Source of the DNA: an uncultured Sulfitobacter sp.
GTDB taxonomy: Bacteria > Pseudomonadota > Alphaproteobacteria > Rhodobacterales > Rhodobacteraceae
Assembly: GCF_947497275.1 (NCBI RefSeq)
Contig: NZ_CANMFS010000012.1
Location: 22,368-86,367 of the forward strand
Direction: 5' to 3'
DNA: 64,000 nt
Position numbers and translations under genes: made by a program. The notes beneath the pieces are model-generated. The model was given only the letters and a program-made list of their open reading frames with translations, was not told where the DNA came from and searched no databases. Position 1 is the stretch's first letter; every line of letters begins with the position of its first letter. Positions 1 to 9,376 of the stretch are shown one piece after another.

Positions 1-1
1 G

Positions 2-2698
2 GGCATGGACCCGTGGGATCATTACCTGCGCATGGGCCGTGCCGAGGGACGCCAGCCCGGGCCGCTGCGGGCGCTGGAGCTCGACCATCTGCTGTGGCGC
101 GGGTTCGAGGACATGGCGCTGCCGGGGCTACAAGAGCTGCTGGCGGGCGAGAATGCGCGCGACCGGGCCGCCGCCGGCTGGGTCCTCGCGCGGTGGTGGC
201 GCGAGGCGGGCGATGTCGTTGCCGCCGACGCGGCGCTGGCGGTGTTCCACGACACGCCCGAGCCCTTGCAGCCGCTGCGGTTCGCGGGTCCGTGGCTGTT
301 GGGGGTGCAGCTGGCGCTGGAGGTCGGCGACGCGCCCCGCGCGGGCACCCTGCTCGATGCCGGTGTGGCGCGCTTTGGCCCCTTGCCCGATTTCGACCTG
401 GCGCGGCTGTTGATCCACAGCCATCTGGGCATGGACGACTACATGCTGTCGGACGATCTGCACCGGCTTTATACCGCGCGCGGACTGGTGCCGGTGTCGC
501 TGGATACACGGACGGGCAGCGACGCGCGCAGCCGGTTCGACCGGTTGCAGGGCAGCGCCGCGTCCGCGCCCGACGGGCCGCATCCGTTGGTGAGCGTGAT
601 CGTGCCGGTCTATAACGGCGCTGCGGGCTTGGGTCTGGCGCTGTCGGGGCTGTCGGCGCAAAGCTGGCCCGCCCTCGAGATTCTGGTGGTTGACGACGGG
701 TCCACCGACGACACCGTCGCCGTCGCGCGCAAGGCCGCCGAACGCGACGACCGCATCAAAATCATCGCGTTAGAGACAAATCAAGGGGCCTATCCCGCCC
801 GCAACGCGGGCTTTGCCGCGGCCACGGGGGCGTTCATCACGGTTCATGACGCTGACGACTGGTCGCACCCCGAAAAGATCGCGCTTCAGGTCGGCCGTCT
901 GATCGCGGACGACAGCCTGCAGGCCACCGTTTCGCACTGGGTGCGGGTCAGCGACGATCTGGACATGACCCGCTGGCGGATGGAGGACGCGTGGATCTAC
1001 CGCAACGTGTCTTCGCTGATGGTACGCGCCACGGTGCGCGACGAGATCGGGTTCTGGGACCGGGTGCGGGTCAATGCGGATACGGAATATTACTACCGCC
1101 TCATCGCCGCCTACGGCGCGCAGGCGATCGCCGAGGTGGCGGCGGGCATCCCCCTGGCCTTTGGCCGTTCGGCGGCGCAATCGCTGACCGGGCAGTCGGC
1201 GACCCACCTGCGCACGCAGTTCGGCGGCGTGCGGCGCGACTACATGGATGCGGCGCTGTACTGGCAAGCCTGCGCCGGGGAGCGCGCGGATCTGTATCTG
1301 CCCCAGCATCCCGAACAGCGCCCGTTTCGCATTCCCGCCCTTATCGGGGTCGGGGACGCGGATGGTCCGGAAACGGATTTCGACATTCTGTCGGCGTCGG
1401 ATCTGTTCGATGCGCAATGGTACCGGCTGAGCAACATGGACGTGTTGCTGGCGGATGTGAATCCGGTGCGCCATTACCTTGAGGGTGGGGCGGTCGAGAA
1501 CCGCGATCCCGGCCCGCGCTTCAGCAGCGGCGGCTACCGCCGCGCGCAGGGTCTGACGGCGGAAGAAAACCCTCTGCTGCACTTTGAGCGCCACGGACGG
1601 CAGGGCGATCCGCTGCCGGGGTTCAAAGGGGCGCTGTCCGGGTCGGACCTGCCACGGGTGATGATGTTCGCCCATACCTCGGGACAGACCCTGTTCGGGG
1701 CGGAGCGCAGCATGCTCAGCGTGGTGTCGCGCATGGCGCGGCGCGGGCAGGCGCCGGTGGTGGTGTTGCCCGCACTGCGCAATCCGGCGTACCTTGAGGC
1801 ATTGCTGGAAATGTCGGTGGCGGTGGAGGTCGTACCGCAGATGTGGCGCCACGCCCTGCGCGACCCGGCCCCCGAGACGGTTTCGGAATTGCGTGACCTG
1901 ATCCGGCAATATGATGTGCAGGAGGTGCATGTGAACACGCTGGTACTGGATGCACCGCTGCTGGCGGCGCGCGCGCAAGGCGTGCCATCGGCGGTACATG
2001 TGCGCGAGATGCCGGCACAGGACGTCGCGCTGTGCCGCGCGCTGGGGGACACGGCGGAGGCGCTGCGGGCGCGGCTGCTGGCGCAGGCGGACCGGTTCAT
2101 CGCCAATTCGGAGCCGGTGGCGGACTGGCTGGCCGCACCCGCGCGCACCGTGGTGCGGCCCAATTCCGTGGACGAGGCGTTGTTCGACCTGCCGTATCTG
2201 GCGCATCAGAGCCTGACTGTGGCTCTGATCAGCAGCAATATCGCCAAGAAGGGGATCGCGGATTTTCTGGAAGTGGCGCGGATCGTGGCGCAGCAGGGCG
2301 CCGACATCCGGTTTTCGCTGTTCGGTCCGGCCAGCGTGGAGTTGCATCTGTTGCGGCCCTGGCCCGAGAACGTCAGCTTTCGCGGCTATGCCGAGACGCC
2401 CGCCACGGCGCTGGCCGAGGTCGATGTGGTGATGAGCCTGTCGAAATTCGCGGAATCCTTTGGCCGCACGGTGATGGAGGCGATGGCGGCGGGCCGTCCG
2501 GTGATCTGCTACGACCGGGGCGCGCCGCCGACGCTGGTGCAGTCGGGCCACACCGGGTTTGTCGTGCCCGCCGACGATACACAGGCCGCTGCCCGCGCGG
2601 TGCTGGCGTTGCACGCCGCGCGTACCCAACGCGCGCGGATGAGCGTGCGCGCGCGGGTCCGCGCCCGCACGCTGCAGGATCAGGCGATGCAGGCATGA
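2..2698 (+). CDS. Two-headed glycosyltransferase (GT2 + GT4 domains), 5' partial
   Basis: This is a large glycosyltransferase that probably acts in surface polysaccharide assembly in the cytoplasm. The first residues visible (GMDPWDHYLRMGRAEGR) lie inside a repeat of the type 'NPxxHYLxxGxxEGRxPGP', so the true start is upstream of the window and the ATG at 5 is an internal Met. A helical region is followed by a family 2 domain from about residue 195 (SVIVPVYN, VVDDGSTDD, and HDADDW as the metal-binding DXD-type site). Two more of the HYL-type repeats follow at about 455-540. The C-terminal 350 residues are GT4-like, with the typical ESFGRTVMEAMAAGRPVI stretch. The stop overlaps the start of the next gene (ATGA), so the two are probably translated together. 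The sugar specificity cannot be read from the sequence. Confidence 0.85.
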   Translation, partial: GMDPWDHYLRMGRAEGRQPGPLRALELDHLLWRGFEDMALPGLQELLAGENARDRAAAGWVLARWWREAGDVVAADAALAVFHDTPEPLQPLRFAGPWLLGVQLALEVGDAPRAGTLLDAGVARFGPLPDFDLARLLIHSHLGMDDYMLSDDLHRLYTARGLVPVSLDTRTGSDARSRFDRLQGSAASAPDGPHPLVSVIVPVYNGAAGLGLALSGLSAQSWPALEILVVDDGSTDDTVAVARKAAERDDRIKIIALETNQGAYPARNAGFAAATGAFITVHDADDWSHPEKIALQVGRLIADDSLQATVSHWVRVSDDLDMTRWRMEDAWIYRNVSSLMVRATVRDEIGFWDRVRVNADTEYYYRLIAAYGAQAIAEVAAGIPLAFGRSAAQSLTGQSATHLRTQFGGVRRDYMDAALYWQACAGERADLYLPQHPEQRPFRIPALIGVGDADGPETDFDILSASDLFDAQWYRLSNMDVLLADVNPVRHYLEGGAVENRDPGPRFSSGGYRRAQGLTAEENPLLHFERHGRQGDPLPGFKGALSGSDLPRVMMFAHTSGQTLFGAERSMLSVVSRMARRGQAPVVVLPALRNPAYLEALLEMSVAVEVVPQMWRHALRDPAPETVSELRDLIRQYDVQEVHVNTLVLDAPLLAARAQGVPSAVHVREMPAQDVALCRALGDTAEALRARLLAQADRFIANSEPVADWLAAPARTVVRPNSVDEALFDLPYLAHQSLTVALISSNIAKKGIADFLEVARIVAQQGADIRFSLFGPASVELHLLRPWPENVSFRGYAETPATALAEVDVVMSLSKFAESFGRTVMEAMAAGRPVICYDRGAPPTLVQSGHTGFVVPADDTQAAARAVLALHAARTQRARMSVRARVRARTLQDQAMQA

Positions 2699-4782
2699 GG
2701 GGTCTGTCACGGGATGCACGCGTCGATCTGGTGGAACGGTCCGGGCTGTTCGACATGGATTGGTATGTGATGCGCTACGGCGATGTGGCGCAGGTCGGGA
2801 TGCATCCGGTCTGGCACTATCTGAAATACGGGCCCGCCCTGGGCCGCGATCCCGGACCCGGGTTCGAGACCGGCTATTACCTGCAGGCCAATGCGGATGT
2901 GGCGGCGGGGGGGATCAACCCGCTGTTGCATTATCTGTTGCAGGGCCGCGCCGAGGGGCGCGCGCCGACCCGCCGGGCCGTGCTGGACCAAGAGGGCACG
3001 GCGCGGATCGACGCGCTGCGCGACTGTTTGTGGGGGCAGGGGCTGGAGACCCCGGCGCGCGCGGCGCTGGACGAGCTGACACGGGACGCGCAAACGCCGC
3101 TGGTGCGGGGCATGGCAGCGTGGGAGTTGGCGATCTGGCATCTGCGCGCGGGCGCGGCGGCGCGCGCACTGGATCTGATCACACGCGCGCGCGCCGGGGT
3201 CGAGGACGTGCAGGCCCGGCGCCGGCTTGTGACGCTGGAGCAGATGACGTTTGATCTGCTGGACGACCGGCCCGGCGCGATGGCGGCGTTCGACTACGCC
3301 GAGAGCCGGGGCCATGTCGGGCCGGACGCGATGTTGGCGCGGGCCAATATGGAGCCTGACGCGACGGCGCGGCTGATATGGCTCAACCGGGTGTTTGCTT
3401 CCTTCGGGCTGGCGGCGGCGGATCTGGGGGGGGCGGACGACCTGCCGCCCTTCGACCGGCTGGAGCCGGCCGCGCCCCAGGCCGGGCAACCTCGCAACGC
3501 GGGCCCCAAGGTCAGCGTTCTGATCGCTGCGCACAAGGCGCGCGCGACGCTGGGCACCGCCCTGCGCGCGCTCAGCCAGCAGACCTGGGGCAACCTTGAG
3601 ATTCTGGTGATCGACGACGCCAGCCCCGACGGCACCGCAGCACTGGCGCGGGATTGGGCGCGGCGCGACGCGCGGATCCGGGTGCTGGCGCTGAAGCGCA
3701 ACCTGGGCGCCTACGGCGCGCGCAATCACGGGCTGGCACGGGCGAGGGGCGATTACGTCACGTTGATGGACGCCGACGACTGGGCGCATCCGGCCCGGAT
3801 CGAGCGGCACGTGGCGCATATGGAGGGGCATCCCGACTGCATCGCGAGCACGTCGCAACAGGTGCGCGCGGGTGCGGATCTTACCTTTCGGCGCTGGACC
3901 GGGCGCGGCGATCTGATCACGCGCAACACCGCATCGGTGTTTTTCCGGCGCAAGGCCGTGATCGCCCGTCTGGGCGGGTGGGACACGGTACGGGTGGCGG
4001 CGGACAGCGAAATGATCCGGCGCATGGGGCATGTGTTCGGGGCCGGGGCGGTGGCGCATCTGGAAACCGGCCCGCTGACGGTACAGCGCGATCACGCGGG
4101 ATCGGCGGTGGCGGACCCGGCGCTGGGAATTCAGGGCGTGGCTTACGGCGCGCGGCGCGCCTATCGCGGGGCGCAGGCGCATCACCACGCGCACGCGCAA
4201 AGTCTGCGCTACAAAGGGCGCGCGCCCTTTGCGGTGCCTGCGATCCTGCGCGGTGCGGTGCCCGCGCCCTTGCGGGTCGTGCTGGCGGCGGATCTGGGCA
4301 GGCAGGGGGCGGCCCTTGCCGCCGCGCGCGCGCTGGCGGCAGGGGCGGGGCGGGCGCGGATCGCCGTGGGGCTGGTGCACTGGCCGGTCTTCGATCCGGC
4401 GCGCGCCGGGGGGGCGGAGGCAGAGATGGACCCCGCCCTGCGCGACGCGATCGACGGCAGAACGGTGCAGGAACTGACCTATGGCGAAACTGTGGACTGT
4501 GACCTGATGCTGATGCTGGACGTGGCCTGTCTGGCGCATCTGCCACGCTATCTGCCGCAGATCACGGCGGCGCGGCGCGGGATCGTCCTGCGCCCCGGCG
4601 AAACGGTGCCGCAGGTGGATGCGGATCTGGACCTGTCGGGTGTGCTCTGGCTGCCCACGGGGGATGCCGCGCGCGAGATGCTGGCGGACGATCCGCAGAA
4701 AACCGTCTGGCGCGGCGACTGGCGCGAAGACAGGGCCGGAGGCAACCTCTCGGCACTGCAACAGCTTCTGGATGCGCCCTGA
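2695..4782 (+). CDS. GT2-type glycosyltransferase with N-terminal HYL/G repeats
   Basis: The product has 695 residues. I chose the ATG at 2695 because it overlaps the preceding stop in an ATGA and because the protein then begins directly with the repeat module (LFDMDWYVMRYGDVAQVGM, then PVWHYL and NPLLHYLLQGRAEGR). After about 150 helical residues comes a family 2 domain (SVLIAAHKARATLG, VIDDASPDGT, MDADDW) at about 265-480. The C-terminal 200 residues match nothing I recognise. It is a close architectural relative of the upstream gene, so both probably arose by duplication and act on the same glycan. Codon use is strongly G/C-ending, in contrast to the gene that follows at 4928. Its acceptor and donor sugars are unknown. 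Confidence 0.82.
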   Translation: MRGLSRDARVDLVERSGLFDMDWYVMRYGDVAQVGMHPVWHYLKYGPALGRDPGPGFETGYYLQANADVAAGGINPLLHYLLQGRAEGRAPTRRAVLDQEGTARIDALRDCLWGQGLETPARAALDELTRDAQTPLVRGMAAWELAIWHLRAGAAARALDLITRARAGVEDVQARRRLVTLEQMTFDLLDDRPGAMAAFDYAESRGHVGPDAMLARANMEPDATARLIWLNRVFASFGLAAADLGGADDLPPFDRLEPAAPQAGQPRNAGPKVSVLIAAHKARATLGTALRALSQQTWGNLEILVIDDASPDGTAALARDWARRDARIRVLALKRNLGAYGARNHGLARARGDYVTLMDADDWAHPARIERHVAHMEGHPDCIASTSQQVRAGADLTFRRWTGRGDLITRNTASVFFRRKAVIARLGGWDTVRVAADSEMIRRMGHVFGAGAVAHLETGPLTVQRDHAGSAVADPALGIQGVAYGARRAYRGAQAHHHAHAQSLRYKGRAPFAVPAILRGAVPAPLRVVLAADLGRQGAALAAARALAAGAGRARIAVGLVHWPVFDPARAGGAEAEMDPALRDAIDGRTVQELTYGETVDCDLMLMLDVACLAHLPRYLPQITAARRGIVLRPGETVPQVDADLDLSGVLWLPTGDAAREMLADDPQKTVWRGDWREDRAGGNLSALQQLLDAP

Positions 4783-4927
4783 TCGCGCGGGGGCGGCCAA
4801 GTGAGGCCGAAACTGCCCTTGGCGATGTAGACTTGGATGTGAGAAGGGGCTAGAAAAGCGCGATTATCGGAACTTGTATTATTATTCAACAGCTTCGGGT
4901 TTAGTTGATACTTTGGTAGGATAATTC

Positions 4928-5479
4928 ATGGAAATGCAGCCCTTTGTAGCGGTCCTGATGGAGGGGGGCACGTCCTCGGAAAGACCGATCAGCCTGAAAA
5001 CCGGAAACGCCTGTGCGGATGGCCTTGAAAAAGCCGGCTACCGCGTTGCCAGAGTGGACGTCCAAGACGACGGCGACGGTCAGACGACCGCAAAAGATAT
5101 GGCGGTCTTGGCGCGGCGTGTGTGGGAAGATTTTCCACAATGCAGATCGCTTTTTTCCGTCGGATCCTTTTCGTTCAACGGCGAAAGCTACAGGAATACC
5201 AACGATCTGCTGTTCAAGAACAAGTATGTAATCGGTCTTAAGGCGGGAACGACGAAAACCCTCACAAGAAATCTCGTATCGATTTTTGACGCAGAGGGCG
5301 AGATCTATGTTGGCGTGTCGCTGAACTGTTCTGACAAAAAAATCAGGGACCAGTCGGCCCTGGATCTGCTGAAACACGCAGAGTCAGAACGCGCATCAAA
5401 AAAGATCACGTATCCGCCCGGATCGAAAGAGCCAACGCGTGTGGGTGATGTAAATAACGTGGAAAAAAAATGTCAGTAG
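4928..5479 (+). CDS. Stand-alone D-Ala-D-Ala ligase N-terminal domain-like protein
   Basis: The product has 183 residues. The N-terminus ([20 protein letters not shown]) matches the start of D-alanine-D-alanine ligases, where the usual form is VAVLxGGxSxEREVSLxSG. The ATP-grasp and catalytic parts of Ddl are absent, and the central HGxxGEDG motif of the family is not present either. It therefore cannot be a complete ligase. The start is supported by a TAGG seven bases upstream. The reading frame is open and clean, so it may be a real partner subunit and not simple debris. It overlaps the next gene by ten bases (ATGTCAGTAG), which points to translational coupling with the MurF-epimerase fusion. 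G+C is clearly lower than in the glycosyltransferases upstream. Its role could be binding or scaffolding; this is inference. Confidence 0.65.
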   Translation: MEMQPFVAVLMEGGTSSERPISLKTGNACADGLEKAGYRVARVDVQDDGDGQTTAKDMAVLARRVWEDFPQCRSLFSVGSFSFNGESYRNTNDLLFKNKYVIGLKAGTTKTLTRNLVSIFDAEGEIYVGVSLNCSDKKIRDQSALDLLKHAESERASKKITYPPGSKEPTRVGDVNNVEKKCQ

Positions 5480-8328
5480 AATATCGCTCTAAGCTCTGGA
5501 ACTTTGAATCTCTCATGAAGGATCTGGGTGTTGCGGCCACACCGAACGACGCTTTGAGGCAAGCATTTATCGAGCGGGTCGATATTGACGGCATTTATTG
5601 CAAGCAGGGGTCGCTTTATATTCCGCGCGGATCGAACACTGCGAAAGCCAAGGAACAAGATGAGAGATCGGATGTTTTCAAAGCTCTTGAGCGGGGCGCG
5701 TCCATTGCTCTGACAAGTCTTGACCGGGACCTGTTTCCGGCAGAGGCGCCGGTTATCCAGGTTCCTGGCCTTGTCGCAGCGTCCAAAACCCTGGCCACCA
5801 AAGCCCGTGAACGGGTATCGGGCACAATTTTAGGCATCACAGGAAGTGTCGGCAAGACAACAACCAAGGATCTGATGCGTCATATGCTTTCTTACGATGG
5901 CACGACGTTTGCGACGCGGGGAAATTACAACGAGATCGACGGCGTCCTGATGACATTGGCATCGATGCCGAGCGATACGAAACGTGCGATCATCGAGGTG
6001 TGCAGCACACGCCCCAACAGTGTTCCGAACAAAGCGGAATTCGTGAAGCCCCATATCGGGATGGTGACGGTCATCGGACACTCCCATGGTGAAAACTACC
6101 CCTCGCGGTACGATATCCTGCGCGACAAGGTGGCGATGCTGGACTATCTGACAGGTGACAAGATCGCCATCCTGGGTCGAAGCGTCATTGAATATGACGC
6201 GCAGAATGAGAATCTGATCGCGCAGAAGGATATTGGCCACACGATTACCGTGGGCCACGGGAATAAAGATACGGTCCAGCTTATTTCCGCCGAATTGAGC
6301 GGTTCTGAAACGGATGTCCGGATGCGTGTGGATGCAAAAGAATACCGGATGCGGGTTCCTTTCTCTGGTCGGCAGTATGTTGATGCGGCATTGTTCTCCA
6401 TGGCGGGCGCACATGCGTTTGGCTGCGATCTGGATGATCTTGTCGAAACGGTGCCTCATTTGAAGATGGGTCGCCGTCGTGGAGAACGCATTAAGATCCG
6501 GCTGAAAGGGAGCGAAGACATCGTCGAAGTTATCGATGATGCCCAGAATTCAGCCCCGGAATCCGTTCGTGCCTTGTTGGAGCAGCTTAGTTTGCGTCGC
6601 CCCCTCCGCCGTGTACTGGTCTTGGGAGAAATGCTTGAACTGGGTGACGAAGCAGCGGCGATGCATGCGGATCTGATCGATGATATCGATGCCGCCAATA
6701 TCGATGTCCTGGTGAGCGTCGGGGGAATGACCAAACAGATCGCCAATGCATTGCAGAGCAAAATGGAAGTGCATCATTTCAAGACGACGTCAGGTGCCGC
6801 GAGTAAGATTTCAAATATAGTCAAGCACGGAGATCTGGTGGCTCTCAAAGGCGCAGGCGGCCTGAAGCTTGAAAAAATCATGCAGGCTTTGGCGCCTGCG
6901 ACCCGGCGCTCGCCTGCAAAAAAGCAATGGTTTGTCGAGAAAGTTGCAAGCCGTCCTCTTACGGATCGTCGCAAGAGTATTTTCGATGAACCCCCCAGCC
7001 CGAAGCCAACGACCCCGGCAGGCTCCACCGACCAAGCAATCATCGAAGATTTTGATGCTTTTCAATACAAGATCCCGATGAAGCGCGGGTTCAAGACGTC
7101 ACGGGCCGAGACGAAAGTTTCCTCGAACTTCATTTTGACGGTACGCATCGATGGCAAGGTAAGCGTTGCGGAAGCATCTCCGCGCACGTTGGCTCTGACC
7201 GGAGAAACACGCAAGATGGCTGCGTCTTTCTTTGCGAAGGCCCGCGATATCGTGCTGGCGAGCTCAATCTCCAGGGTCTCTGCGGAAGACGCGCTGGAAG
7301 ATGTTCGTGCGATCATGAAGCAGCTCGAAAAGCTGGCTGACGATATGGCGACGGATGAGAACCGCGCGAAACCATTCCGGGGCAGTCTTGCCGGTATGGA
7401 CTCGGCGCTGCTGATTGCCGGGGCCAATTTGCACGATATGACGTTGACTGATTTTCTTGGACGCCAACGTCCCGATGTCGGTGTATCCGCCACGACGATG
7501 TCGGTTCCGACCGGGGGTGCCAAACTGATTGAAGCTGTGCGCAAGCATCTGCAGCGGTATCCTGCGTGCCGTGCAAAGGGAACAGCGAACACCGATGTCA
7601 ACTTGCAGATCCTGAAGGCCGTTACCTCGGTTTCGAAAGAAACCGGTGAAGACAAGGTGGCGTGGGTGGATATGAATGAGGCATATACACCGGAGACGGC
7701 GCCAGACCTCATTCATGCGATTGCAGATGAAGCGGAGAGAGGAACGATTGCCGGCACCGTTGTTCTGGAACAACCGGTGCACAAACGCTTTTACCGTGAA
7801 ATGTGCGATTTACAAAAACTCGCGAAAAAGGTAACCGCCGGGAAAAATATCAATCTTGTTCTCATGGCCGATGAAAGCCTTTGGGACCTTGCGGATTACA
7901 ATGCCCTGCAGGAAGCCGGCGGGTGCTCCGCGATCAACATCAAGGTGCAAAAATGTGGCGGATTGCTGCGTGGGATGGAGATTGCGCAAAGAGCGAAAGA
8001 CTTTGATCCCAAAACGCTGATCTATATCGGCGGCATGATCGGTACGAGCGATCTGACATCGCGTACTCTGTTGAGTCTCGCGGCAGCATTGCCGATGTTC
8101 GATTTCATCACCAGCGGCCCACGCTCAAACATCAAGGCATATATCGTCAAGGAGCCTCTGCGCTGGGTCGGGAGCTCTAACATTCTGCCCGAACAGGACG
8201 GCGCGGGGCTTGGCCTGGAGATGGATTGGAACAATTTGCTGAAATATACGAAGGGTGACGATCGCGAGAGGCTTCAGTCCTTCTTGACGGCCTCCAACGT
8301 TGCTTTTGACGCCTCCCCCGTCTCGTAG
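5470..8328 (+). CDS. MurF-like amide ligase fused to an enolase-superfamily dipeptide epimerase
   Basis: The product has 952 residues and two enzymes in one chain. Residues 1-490 form a Mur ligase of the MurF type: a P-loop GSVGKTTT with K129, the Mur-type H and K in GHSHGEN and [19 protein letters not shown] in place of MurF's DDxYNANPxSM, and [11 protein letters not shown]. Residues from about 535 form an enolase-superfamily domain like L-Ala-D/L-Glu epimerase. The acid/base lysine K703 (in RAK), metal ligands D734 (VDMNE), E767 (LEQP) and D801 (ADES), and the second lysine K825 (NIKVQKCGG) are all present. Both halves therefore look active. The likely chemistry is ATP-dependent peptide bond formation and epimerisation of a dipeptide unit. 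A proline-rich linker (residues about 510-525) joins them. Lower G+C than the flanks suggests transfer. Confidence 0.9.
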   Translation: MSVEYRSKLWNFESLMKDLGVAATPNDALRQAFIERVDIDGIYCKQGSLYIPRGSNTAKAKEQDERSDVFKALERGASIALTSLDRDLFPAEAPVIQVPGLVAASKTLATKARERVSGTILGITGSVGKTTTKDLMRHMLSYDGTTFATRGNYNEIDGVLMTLASMPSDTKRAIIEVCSTRPNSVPNKAEFVKPHIGMVTVIGHSHGENYPSRYDILRDKVAMLDYLTGDKIAILGRSVIEYDAQNENLIAQKDIGHTITVGHGNKDTVQLISAELSGSETDVRMRVDAKEYRMRVPFSGRQYVDAALFSMAGAHAFGCDLDDLVETVPHLKMGRRRGERIKIRLKGSEDIVEVIDDAQNSAPESVRALLEQLSLRRPLRRVLVLGEMLELGDEAAAMHADLIDDIDAANIDVLVSVGGMTKQIANALQSKMEVHHFKTTSGAASKISNIVKHGDLVALKGAGGLKLEKIMQALAPATRRSPAKKQWFVEKVASRPLTDRRKSIFDEPPSPKPTTPAGSTDQAIIEDFDAFQYKIPMKRGFKTSRAETKVSSNFILTVRIDGKVSVAEASPRTLALTGETRKMAASFFAKARDIVLASSISRVSAEDALEDVRAIMKQLEKLADDMATDENRAKPFRGSLAGMDSALLIAGANLHDMTLTDFLGRQRPDVGVSATTMSVPTGGAKLIEAVRKHLQRYPACRAKGTANTDVNLQILKAVTSVSKETGEDKVAWVDMNEAYTPETAPDLIHAIADEAERGTIAGTVVLEQPVHKRFYREMCDLQKLAKKVTAGKNINLVLMADESLWDLADYNALQEAGGCSAINIKVQKCGGLLRGMEIAQRAKDFDPKTLIYIGGMIGTSDLTSRTLLSLAAALPMFDFITSGPRSNIKAYIVKEPLRWVGSSNILPEQDGAGLGLEMDWNNLLKYTKGDDRERLQSFLTASNVAFDASPVS

Positions 8329-9245
8329 AAAACGCCCAGGTAGCGGTCCACGTCCGCGTCGAACAGGTGATAGCCGCCCGGTTCGGGGGTCAGCTCGCCC
8401 ACGACGGGGCCGCGGGTGGTTTCGAACATGTCGACCCTTGTGAAGGGCAGCGGGAGGGTGGCGGAGACCTGTTGGGCCAAGGCCATCATCGCGTCCGGGT
8501 CGCGCGGCGGGGGCAGGTCCATGTCGGTGGTTTCGGCGTATTTACCGGTCGTGACCGGGGTCCAGTCCGCATCGTAGAACTTGTAGCGGTTGCCGCCGTC
8601 GGTGCGGCGCACCTGCAGGATCAGCGGCACATGTCCGGCAAAGGCGTAGGCCTTGAAATCGTCCGGCACACCGCCTTCGGGGGCGGTGACCAGCTCTTCG
8701 ATCTGCCATTTGTTGGGAAACATGTAGCGTTGCATCGGCGCGTGCAGCACCTCGAGCAGGGCCGCGAGGCGCAGCTCGGTGCCGTCGAAGAGGTTGCGGA
8801 AGCTGAACGGGCCGGTGCGTTCGAACGGGAACACCCCCCAGGCGTTGGTGGCGTTCACCGGTTTGATCACGCCGCTGTCGCGCCCCTCAAGATGTGTCGA
8901 TAGATCCTGGATGGGGAAGGGGCCGGCGAGGGTCGCGGGGCTGTCGAAGCCGTGCCGGCCCATCCAGTCGCCCGCCCATTTGCGGCGGCGCAGCAGGCGG
9001 CCCGGGCTGTCGCGTTTCAGCAGCCGTTCCTCGAGCCGGTCGCGGCGCACGCGGGCATCGAGAGCGGCGGCAAAGGACGGCGCGACCGGTGCGCTGTCGC
9101 GCCGGGCCATATGCGGGGCTACCAGCCAGTCGGGAAGCGCCGGATCGGCGCGCCATGCGCCAAGCGGCGGCAGGGGCGATACCGGGGGCAGGAAGGCCGT
9201 GAGCGGTGTGGGTGCATCGTCTTCGTGGCTTTCCGGTGCTGTCAT
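8274..9245 (-). CDS. TupA-like ATP-grasp protein
   Basis: The product has 323 residues. The pattern (GVIKPVNATNAWGVFPF, ELVTAPEGGVPDDFKAYAFAG, DMFETTRGPVVGELTPEPGGYHLFD) fits the TupA-like ATP-grasp family, named after a teichuronopeptide gene and often found in polysaccharide clusters. It probably forms an amide or ester bond on a surface glycan. The start at 9245 has AGGAGG about 13 bases upstream. It is the last gene of a minus-strand run of four ATP-grasp-type proteins, 131 bases after its neighbour. Its 3' end overlaps the convergent MurF-epimerase gene by 55 bases. The last dozen residues ([12 protein letters not shown]) come from that overlap and look unlike a normal end for the family, as if the original end had been replaced. 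Confidence 0.8.
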   Translation of the reverse strand: MTAPESHEDDAPTPLTAFLPPVSPLPPLGAWRADPALPDWLVAPHMARRDSAPVAPSFAAALDARVRRDRLEERLLKRDSPGRLLRRRKWAGDWMGRHGFDSPATLAGPFPIQDLSTHLEGRDSGVIKPVNATNAWGVFPFERTGPFSFRNLFDGTELRLAALLEVLHAPMQRYMFPNKWQIEELVTAPEGGVPDDFKAYAFAGHVPLILQVRRTDGGNRYKFYDADWTPVTTGKYAETTDMDLPPPRDPDAMMALAQQVSATLPLPFTRVDMFETTRGPVVGELTPEPGGYHLFDADVDRYLGVFYETGEASKATLEAVKKD

Positions 9246-9376
9246 TATGGGCGCTTATCCTCCTGGGCGGCGTCAGCAGGCACGGATCCTCGCTGTCGGC
9301 GGTCACTTGGGGATAGACCTGACGGATCGTGCGCTTACCTTCAAGCCTTTGATTGGCCGACAGCACGACATCGCTG

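Noticed and set aside
770..4800. Two long minus-strand frames opposite the glycosyltransferase genes
   Set aside because: They are rich in His, Arg, Gln and Pro with no motif, as expected for complement frames of G+C-rich genes. The plus strand shows clear GT2 and GT4 motifs.
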